From Eriocheir sinensis (lineage: Eukaryota > Arthropoda > Malacostraca > Decapoda > Varunidae), in contig NC_066520.1 in the NCBI RefSeq assembly GCF_024679095.1, positions 17,183,831 to 17,247,830 of the forward strand: 64,000 bases of DNA, read 5' to 3'. The stretch's first letter is position 1, and the number at the start of each line of letters is the position of its first letter. This document shows positions 54,461 to 64,000 of this stretch, one piece after another. The notes below the pieces were generated by a model. That model was given only the letters and a program-made list of their open reading frames with translations, did no database searches and was not told the origin of the DNA. Position numbers and translations under genes: made by a program.

Positions 54461-54737
54461 TAATCCGAGTTCCTTTGGTTCCTCATTATGTATTCTGTCA
54501 ACGGGTAATCCCCTCACACAATTAGTTTTCCGCATCACGAAACGTAAATATTCCACTGTCGGAGGTGATTAATTGTGTGTTTTGCGACAGTGTTTATTAT
54601 GAACGGGATGCCCTCATCGTCTACCCATTAATCACGATGCTAGCGGCTCCCCTGTGCTCCTATTAATCTTACGCCGAGTTAGCTGGATCAGATTAAAGAG
54701 GTGCCAAGCTGGGCCGGGGGAGGTTAAGGGTAGATTA
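54461..54737. promoter_or_regulatory. Cluster of TAATC/GATTA motifs, possible homeodomain-bound enhancer
   Basis: Seven TAATC or GATTA words occur at 54461, 54506, 54567, 54629, 54664, 54691 and 54733; the first two are TAATCC. K50-type homeodomain proteins (Otx, Bicoid, Pitx, Six3-like) bind such sites. About one occurrence would be expected by chance in 277 bases. Function is inferred from motif density only. Confidence 0.25.
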
Positions 54738-54944
54738 ATTTCTGGGGCGGCGAACAAAGGTGAGTAGGGTCCCGCTCCTCCTCATTTACACCCAACCTAT
54801 TTACAGCATTTGAAACTATTACTGAAAGGCCTCACACCTCTTCTTTACTCCCAACCTATTTACAGCATTTGAAACTATTACTGAAAGGCCTCACTCCTCT
54901 TCTTTACTCCCAACCTATTTACAGCATTTGAAACTATTACTGAA

Positions 54945-55132
54945 GAGGAAAAGAACACAACCTGAGACGAGCACTAAACTTTGAGGTAGAGGGCAGAAGA
55001 CCACCAGGAAGGCCAAGGGAGACGTGGAGAAGGGTGGTGGAGGAAGATATGAGGAGGCTGAACATCACGGAAGAAATGGCTATGGACCGGCAACAGTGGA
55101 GGAGGCTCATATCCCGTCCAGCCCCACCATAG
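54945..55132 (+). pseudogene. C-terminal remnant of a retrotransposon ORF
   Basis: The insert is open from its first bases to TAG (55130-55132), reading RRALNFEVEGRRPPGRPRET, WRRVVEEDM, and DRQQWRRLISRP. The GRRPxGRPxxTW...VVEEDM...DRxxWRxLISRPTP pattern is the familiar C-terminus of polyproteins of RTE-like and related non-LTR elements. No stop or frameshift has accumulated, which suggests a recent insertion. Confidence 0.88.
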
Positions 55133-55170
55133 GGTATAAATGGACGTTAAACGATGATGATGATGATGAC
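54945..55170 (+). mobile_element. 5'-truncated non-LTR retrotransposon insertion with target-site duplication
   Basis: Flanked by direct repeats ACTATTACTGAA at 54933-54944 and 55171-55182. The insert carries the end of an RT-type ORF, a short 3' UTR (GGGTATAAATGGACGTTAAA) and a GAT-repeat 3' terminus (55151-55169), as in elements that end in short tandem repeats rather than poly-A. Only the last 226 bases are present, the usual outcome of incomplete reverse transcription. Confidence 0.93.
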
Positions 55171-55340
55171 ACTATTACTGAAAGGCCTCACACGTCTCCT
55201 TTACTTCCAGCCTATTTACAGCATTTGAAACTATATTATTCAAAGGCCCCATATCCCTTATTAATCCCCACCCTATTTACAGCATTGAAACCTTATTATT
55301 CAAGGCCTCGCTCCTCTTCTGTTATTGCCATCCATCTTTG

Positions 55341-56112
55341 AGCATTTGAACCTTCATGATTTAGTGTTAGAATGCTAAAGCTATTCTAGATTACTTACCG
55401 TTGAAAGCCTCTACGGTTATAATTAAATACATACTTATAATTCATTAGCCGTTGATCCGCCTAAGTCCTTATTCTATTAACGTTTCGTGCAGTGGAATCC
55501 GGAACAGCTTATCTTACTCATAGTTTGGTGTGTTTAACTCCGACGTGCACACAAACACACACACAAAAAAAAAGCAATTTCTTACACATATAAAGAGACA
55601 GAGACAGAGATAAACAGTTCACTCTACGTATATATATCCAATAGTTGTTTCTTCTTTTTTCTTTTCAACCCCACTCCTAACACAACTACAATCCATTTAT
55701 ATTTTTTTATTAACAAGATGAAAAAGCAAAGGATCAATCTCTATATTATTTTCATTATCTATATTCTGCTATATTCCGTTTATCATTATTCATTTGTGTT
55801 TTAAGTGTGTCGGGGCTACAGACTTTGCAATATATATGTTTCTACTCTTACGGTTCTAGGTTTGAAAATAAAAATAAGAAAGATAAACGTTTTGCGCCAG
55901 AAGTAGTATTACACTCGTGTCTCCCTCGCCTTGTCTCCTCCGTGACAAGAACAGCTGGAGAATATACACAAAACAACACATCTTACTTCACGGGGAGGCT
56001 TACTGTCCCACGCACCTGCCAGCCACAGAGCCAGCCAGTCAGCAAACAATTTTCTGGGTCATAAGGTCCACTCAGATCACCTCCTCCTCGTCACTCTTGC
56101 ACCACCTAGCTT
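55341..56112. other. Unique AT-rich sequence
   Basis: No gene is supported. Confidence 0.5.
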
Positions 56113-56352
56113 AACACATCTTATTATAGGGAAGAGAGCTCCACTATTTTCTCATTCCCATTATTTTCCTTGCAAGCATTCTATTTAAAACGCACCTGAA
56201 GGAAAGCACCGTTTACTGTATCATACATTACCACTAACACATTTTATTTAAGGGATGAGAGCTCGACTATTGGCTCATTCTCACTATTTCCCTTACAATC
56301 CTTCTATTTTTAACCAAACCAAAGGAGAGCATCGTTTATTCTACCACTTCTG
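56113..56352. repeat. 123-bp tandem duplication
   Basis: AACACATYTTAT starts at 56113 and 56236; GAGAGCTC-ACTATT and AGCAYCGTTTA are shared. Confidence 0.88.
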
Positions 56353-57917
56353 TGCACTTTGATATCACTTAACCATTGCCAACTAACTCTGACACACTAA
56401 AATGCACTACAATCTCCCCATCCTCATCATTGCTCTCGCCAGCTGCACATGGCGAAACAACCCAACCTCTGGACCCAATCCTTTCCATTGCCACAACATC
56501 TTTCTCTGCACTATAAATGACCTATCCATCTCTACCTCCATACGCCTCTCCCACATACACTTTTGTCTATCTCCCAAGGAAACAAAACCTCTGGAACTGC
56601 ACTCTTTCACCCATCTTGAAGGACATATCTGTCGCCATGTATCTTCCTCAGTGCCATCATAGCAGACCCAACTGTTGCCACCTGTCTTTGCCTCTTTCTC
56701 TTCCTCTCTCCCCTGTTTTGCCTCTCCCTATCTCCCTTCTCCCTCCTTGCCTCTTTTCCTCTCCCTTCGCCTTCCTTCCCTATCTCCCTCCCTCTCTATC
56801 TTCACCCTCCTTGCCTCTCTTCCTCTCTCTTTTCCCTCTCCTTGTCTCTCCCCCTCTCTCACATCACCCTCCTTCCCACTCTCCCTGCCTCCCTTCACCC
56901 TCTCCCCTGTTGGGCCGCGGAACACATGGCATGAAAAATGTTAAAAAAAATATGACGTGAGTACAGGAAAAGCCTCTTGCATGGGGCTTGTTGCGGGCTA
57001 CAGTGACACTCGTCCACATTGATTTTTTGTTCTACTTTTTTTTTGGTGTGTGTACGCGAGTTGACTTCCCACGGGACATACATATGCTACTGCTGTGATG
57101 ATTTGAGTCGCTATATAGTTATTTATTGATGTGTGTTGAGCGTTCCTATACTCTCCACGCCGTAATGAAGCAAGCACGAGAATGCGAAGACAATTAGTGG
57201 GTTCAATGTCATGCCTGCAGTGATGTGGAATGCGTGAATATAGACATGCATTTTCGTCACACACATACACACACACGCACACACACACAGTCTCACATAC
57301 ACACACAATCCCCCCCGCACATACATACACTCACTATAAGCATTAAGTGGCATTTCCCAGACCGCCTGTACTGCCACATGTGCCTGTCTAAACTAACCGG
57401 ACCCAGGGCAGCTACATGACACGGCTCACGCCCATTAGCTCTTTACGCAAGTACCACACCACTATGACCACCACGCCACCTACTACGTAAGCCGCGAGAT
57501 ATACAGCGAACACGGAAAACATGGCCAGCGATGCATGTTTTAACGCTTAAGGGTAAGGAATTGGGGGTTTTATAAGTGTGTTTGTGGATGTGGGTGTGTC
57601 TGTATATGTGGGTGTGAGGGAGGAGGGGGGTATGTGTCTTGCATCCACACACACATTGAAAAGAGTCGCGTTGACACCTAAGAGTTATAATCAAAGGCTT
57701 CACCTTAACACACTTACTTGTTTACTCCCTTACCCCCCATAATCCCTTGCCCCTTCAACACTCATCCTCCCCCTCAGCATAAACAACAACAGCAAACAAA
57801 CACGCACAAGAAAAACAATTAATAAGACGAAGCGAACACAAGGATGGAAGGGAAGGCAGATGCAAAAGAGGACGCAGAAAATGGGAAAAGGAGTGAAAGC
57901 GCGGTAGTCGGAAAAGG
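56353..57917. other. Unique sequence, pyrimidine-rich at 56690-56910
   Basis: CA-rich run at 57258-57307. Short frames here are Pro/Ser/Leu-rich. No gene is supported. Confidence 0.5.
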
Positions 57918-58012
57918 AGGAGGAGGAGGAAGAGAGGAGGAGGAGGAGAAGGAGAAGGAAGAGGAGGAAAAGGAGGAGGAGGAGAGGGAGGAGGAGGAGG
58001 AGGAGGAGGAGG
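57918..58012. repeat. (GGA)n trinucleotide tract
   Basis: GGA with GAA variants. Confidence 0.92.
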
Positions 58013-58103
58013 GGTCGTATTCCCGGGTCAACAGGTTAATTAGATTAGTGTGTGACAGTGAGTGAAGGGAGGGAGAAAGGGAGAGAGAGGGGCGGAGAAA
58101 GCG

Positions 58104-58206
<103 letters not shown>

Positions 58207-58311
58207 AGAGAGAGAGGGAAACAAGGGGAGCATGTACACATATCGTCCTCTGAACCTCACTGTGTCTGTTTGTATGTTTGTTCTTCTGTTGCCTTATCTG
58301 TGTCTCCAGGT

Positions 58312-58347
<36 letters not shown>

Positions 58348-58852
58348 CAGGTCATACTTGTCTGTCACTGTCCCTTAAGAAACGTCGTGGGAAAAAACGT
58401 TATTGCTCGTGTTTATGTCTGATATTACGTTTGTGACATCCTGCCGGAGTCGCATGCATTCGAGTCTCGACATTCTTCCACGTTCTTTCTGTCAAGTCTG
58501 TGCTGTGTGTGTTTCCCCCTCGTATCTCTATGAATTTGCAAGGCTCGTGTGTGTGTTTGTGTACTTGTGTAATTCATGCTGGAGGGGTTTTGACTTTCTT
58601 ATTTATTTTTGCCCTTGAGCTGCTTCTTTTACCGTAAAAAAAATGCATGTCTGTTTCATTTTGGGAAAGAGTGGAGAGACACAGACAGACCAATACTGAG
58701 ATAAAATAAGTGTGTGTGGGAGGGTGTCCGTGTGTGTATGTGGCGAAGAGGTGATGAGTGTGTGTGGAGGATGTGCGTATATGTGTGTGCGTGGGTCGGG
58801 GTAAGTGCGTGAGTGGAGGGGGATATGTGAATGTGTGTGAGCGTGTGTGGAA

Positions 58853-58854
<2 letters not shown>

Positions 58855-58941
<87 letters not shown>
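58855..58941. repeat. (GT)n microsatellite
   Basis: Pure GT inside a wider GTGT/GTAT-rich stretch (58708-58988). Confidence 0.97.
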
Positions 58942-58943
<2 letters not shown>

Positions 58944-58988
58944 CGCGTGTGTGTGTGGAGAGGGGTGCGTATGTGTGTGTGGGTGTGC

Positions 58989-59717
58989 TTACGATTCTGA
59001 ATAAGCGAGATATGCATTAATACAGGAAGGGGATGCATCATAACCAGATAAGGGTTCCGTAATATTAAGAGCTGCTGATGTCAAGCGGCACAAAGACCCC
59101 ACTGGGTAGTCATTTGTTGGGGCTCGCTTAATATACCTCCATAGGGGGCTGAGGGGAGCGACGACCCTTTCCCTGGCAGGTTATTTACTACGGGTTGGTT
59201 AGTTAATATCTGCGCGGGGAGGAGAGGGGTGGAGCGGCCCTTGTTTGGACTTTTATTTGCCATTTGATTTTTAACGCGAGATGGAGTTCGAAATATTGGA
59301 CGCGTTTTCCGTCGCATTGGGAATCAAGGTGTTTGAAAGCGTGTGATCTGTCAAGCAAAGAATCAGATCGCTCTATATCGCATTGAAAGGAAAGTGAAGC
59401 GGTCATGGAATTCTTAGGCGTGGAAAATATCATCTTGGGAATTCACACTTTGAAGAATATTATATGACATTCCTGTGGGTAGAATATGCGCAAATGTGTA
59501 AACGCGTTTGTGTCTGCTCACTAGCACAAACAAAGATTACCTCACCAATATAAATCTGTATTGAAAGATAATACAAAAAGCTATAACCTTCAACAAATCA
59601 TTACCAAGAAATTATAAATCAAGTGGGAAGTCCAAAAATGTATGTATAGCAACTATGTATGTGGGGGGTAAGTGTGGATGTATCTGTATGTGTATTTTTG
59701 TGAGGTGGACATCGTAG
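58989..59717. other. Unique sequence
   Basis: No gene is supported. Confidence 0.5.
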
Positions 59718-60000
59718 CGACAACACCGTACTCGTCAACGCCAACTCCGGCTATACGGGCATGTGGCACGCTACCCAGAAGCCTGACCTTCGGGTTGTTT
59801 CTATAAGAGACAATCCTAAGTGGAGGATGCCAAGGAGCGCCCATAGAGTTCGTGATTTGACCAAGACGACAGATCTTGCCAGGAGGTACTTCGGATGAGA
59901 AGGGGGCCTGCATGGCGATTTGCCAGGGGGGACCTCCCGGACTTGGCGTCGTAGGATGGGCGAGGCGACGCGCCCCCCGGCGTATTCCCCCAATGACTGA
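59718..60000 (+). pseudogene. C-terminal reverse-transcriptase remnant of a second non-LTR lineage
   Basis: Read in three plus-strand frames, the segment gives LRLYGHVARYPEA, then VVSIRDNPKWRMPRS, then CQEVLRM and GPAWRFARGDLP, and finally RRRMGEATRPPAYSPND followed by TGA (59998-60000). This is the well-known C-terminal tail of non-LTR polymerases widespread in marine invertebrates (LRLYGHVARxPExDPA...RDNPxWRRPRGRP...GPAWRLARxD...RVGEATRPPAYAPND). At least two frameshifts and the loss of everything upstream make it dead. It differs in sequence from the copies at 9282 and 54945. Confidence 0.88.
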
Positions 60001-61773
<1,773 letters not shown>

Positions 61774-61927
61774 ATGGAAATACCCACAGCCTCTATGGAA
61801 ACCTGGCCTAATATGGGTATGTAAGCCCAGAAATGTTTGAGAATATGGGGATGGAAATACCCACAGCCTCTATGGAAACCTGGCCTAATATGGGTATGTA
61901 AGCCCAGAAATGTTTGAGAATATGGAT
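61774..61927. repeat. 77-bp perfect tandem duplication
   Basis: ATGGAAATACCCACAGCC begins at 61774 and 61851. The second copy matches the first for 75 bases with no difference seen, which implies a recent event or an assembly duplication. Confidence 0.95.
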
Positions 61928-62220
61928 CCTGCCGTCGGCGAGTCACAAAAACAATCACCACGCTACCCAGACCAAGACCAAGATCCCTCAACGCGCGTAG
62001 GTATCGACGGGGATTAAGACCTCGCAATGGGATATCAAAATAAAAACACGAAGTCGCATCAAAGATACACGAACCACTCAGCGCCTTGCCTGCAGACAAA
62101 GTTAGAGGATAAAGAATCAAGCAAAAGAAGGGGATCAAACACTCCTGCTTCCACGGCATAATCGGATGCCAGTGCCACGTTTTAAGGTTTCTGCGCCTCG
62201 TTGACTGTTTGACTAATGGA
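61928..62220. other. Unique sequence
   Basis: A minus-strand frame covers this and the duplication, but shows no known motif. Confidence 0.5.
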
Positions 62221-62550
62221 GTTGAGGACCCGAACGAAACCTACTTTGCCAATAAAGCGAGTGAAGGTTCAAAAGGGATTGTATAGGGCAGGTTCTTCAG
62301 AGTAAGGTTTTCTGAGCACCAGGTCTTGAGACTGGGTTTGCATTCGTTTACAAATAGATAGGAAATACACGGAGGAAGGCATACGGGAGTTGAAGATCCA
62401 AAACCTACATTGCCGATAGATAAAGTGAGTGGAGGAACGAAAGGAATTGTATAGGGCAGGTTATTCTGATTAGGTTCTTTACAGTATCAGGTTCGAGTTT
62501 ATTATCTTCGTCTCCATTGTGTTAGGGATAGGTAAATAAAAACTAGACGA
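62221..62550. repeat. 168-bp diverged tandem duplication
   Basis: GTTGARGAYCC at 62221 and 62389; GAATTGTATAGGGCAGGTT-like sequence and ..GTTTGCATTCGT/..TTATCTTCGTC ends follow in each. Confidence 0.82.
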
Positions 62551-63183
62551 CAATGTTAAAAATATATCAAAATAGTAGAATCAAGAGTCATACATTACGG
62601 CACTCACTATAAATAAAATTCGCCTGAGCCACTAATGGGAAAGGTTCGTCCAAGTGGCCCCTCGAGAGAGCCTACCGACTCTACAGACAGCACAAAAAAG
62701 ACTTCTAAGAACGCTTGTATAAGAGTCATGAAAATTTGGAAAAAGAGAAAAGGGTGTTGTTCAGGCAAGTTTCTCCAGCCTTTTCCAGTGTTTTCTTCTT
62801 CCTACGAGCTTGGCGCCTTCCATGAGGGCAGAAATAGGAAATCTCTGGCAGCAAATTGTATCAAGATTTTGTAATTTTCTCTCTTTCTCTCTTTTTTTTC
62901 GGAGCAGCTTTCCAAAAGGCGTTGGTTTAAAGGGGAAGGGTGAGAGGTGGCCAGGATGTGACTCCCTGCACTGAGGCAAAAAATATATCACGAGGGAGTT
63001 TTTTCACATTCACCACATTCCTCGTATTTTCTTATGCAGTCACGTAAAATAAATAATAAGAAGTCGAAAAGAATGTATGTGTGTGTGTGTATATGCGCGC
63101 GTGATCCACAGAGATGTAACTTTTAACATATTGAAATCTTATAAGACGAAAGAAAGAAAATATAGTTTAGACTTCAATATTTT

Positions 63184-63185
<2 letters not shown>
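62551..63185. other. Unique sequence
   Basis: No gene is supported. Confidence 0.5.
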
Positions 63186-63231
<46 letters not shown>

Positions 63232-63239
63232 TCCCCTTC

Positions 63240-63282
<43 letters not shown>
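63186..63282. repeat. (GT)n and (CT)n microsatellites
   Basis: GT at 63186-63228 and CT at 63242-63282, separated by a short spacer. Confidence 0.97.

Positions 63283-64000
<718 letters not shown>

Larger units (their letters stand above)
54781..55340. repeat. 59-bp minisatellite interrupted by a retrotransposon
   Basis: CAACCTATTTACAGCATTTG-type starts at 54793, 54852 and 54911, then 55208 and 55269 after the insertion, plus a degraded unit near 55325. Removing the 226-base insert and one target duplication restores an exact 59-base spacing between units 3 and 4. Confidence 0.95.

Overview
This window looks like nuclear DNA of a decapod crustacean, most likely a crab. The reasons are extreme microsatellite density (pure GA/CT, CA/GT, TA, TAA, CCT and GGGAA tracts from about 40 to 480 bp, every 1-3 kb), the absence of any compact gene, and an AP-endonuclease/reverse-transcriptase retrotransposon whose protein resembles the element that is very common in crab genomes (recognised from memory, not searched). 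There are no bacterial features, no operons, no rRNA and no credible tRNA.

The clearest coding material is mobile-element debris, all non-LTR retrotransposon. (1) A near-complete but internally deleted, frameshifted element lies on the minus strand at 9282-11710, sitting in a GT tract. (2) Two small minus-strand remnants carry the same 3' tail, at 24548-24660 and 48241-48308. (3) A plus-strand 5'-truncated copy at 54945-55170 is bounded by a 12-bp target-site duplication and interrupts a 59-bp minisatellite. (4) A C-terminal reverse-transcriptase remnant of another lineage is at 59718-60000 on the plus strand. (5) A third type of RT fragment is at 26531-26722 on the minus strand.

The rest is mostly non-coding, with many short local duplications: two- to six-copy tandem repeats with 59-180 bp units near 4.5, 6.9, 12.5, 21.7, 27.1, 29.7, 41, 42.2, 46.4, 48.2, 48.9, 54.8, 56.1, 61.8 and 62.2 kb. 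A higher-order repeat is at 22410-23092, and two paralogous blocks at 50.15-50.99 and 53.19-54.05 kb have the same internal order. A small dispersed repeat family has three copies (931, 8040, 36505).

Possible host-gene signals are few and unproven. The best is a two-exon plus-strand model at 34563-35380: two acceptors, one donor and a 152-codon open frame. Weaker ones are a minus-strand His-rich exon at 31101-31248, a TATA box at 590, a short donor-bounded ORF at 39656-39759, and a cluster of TAATC/GATTA motifs at 54461-54737. No functional pathway can be assembled from this window; most of the long open frames are translations of microsatellites.
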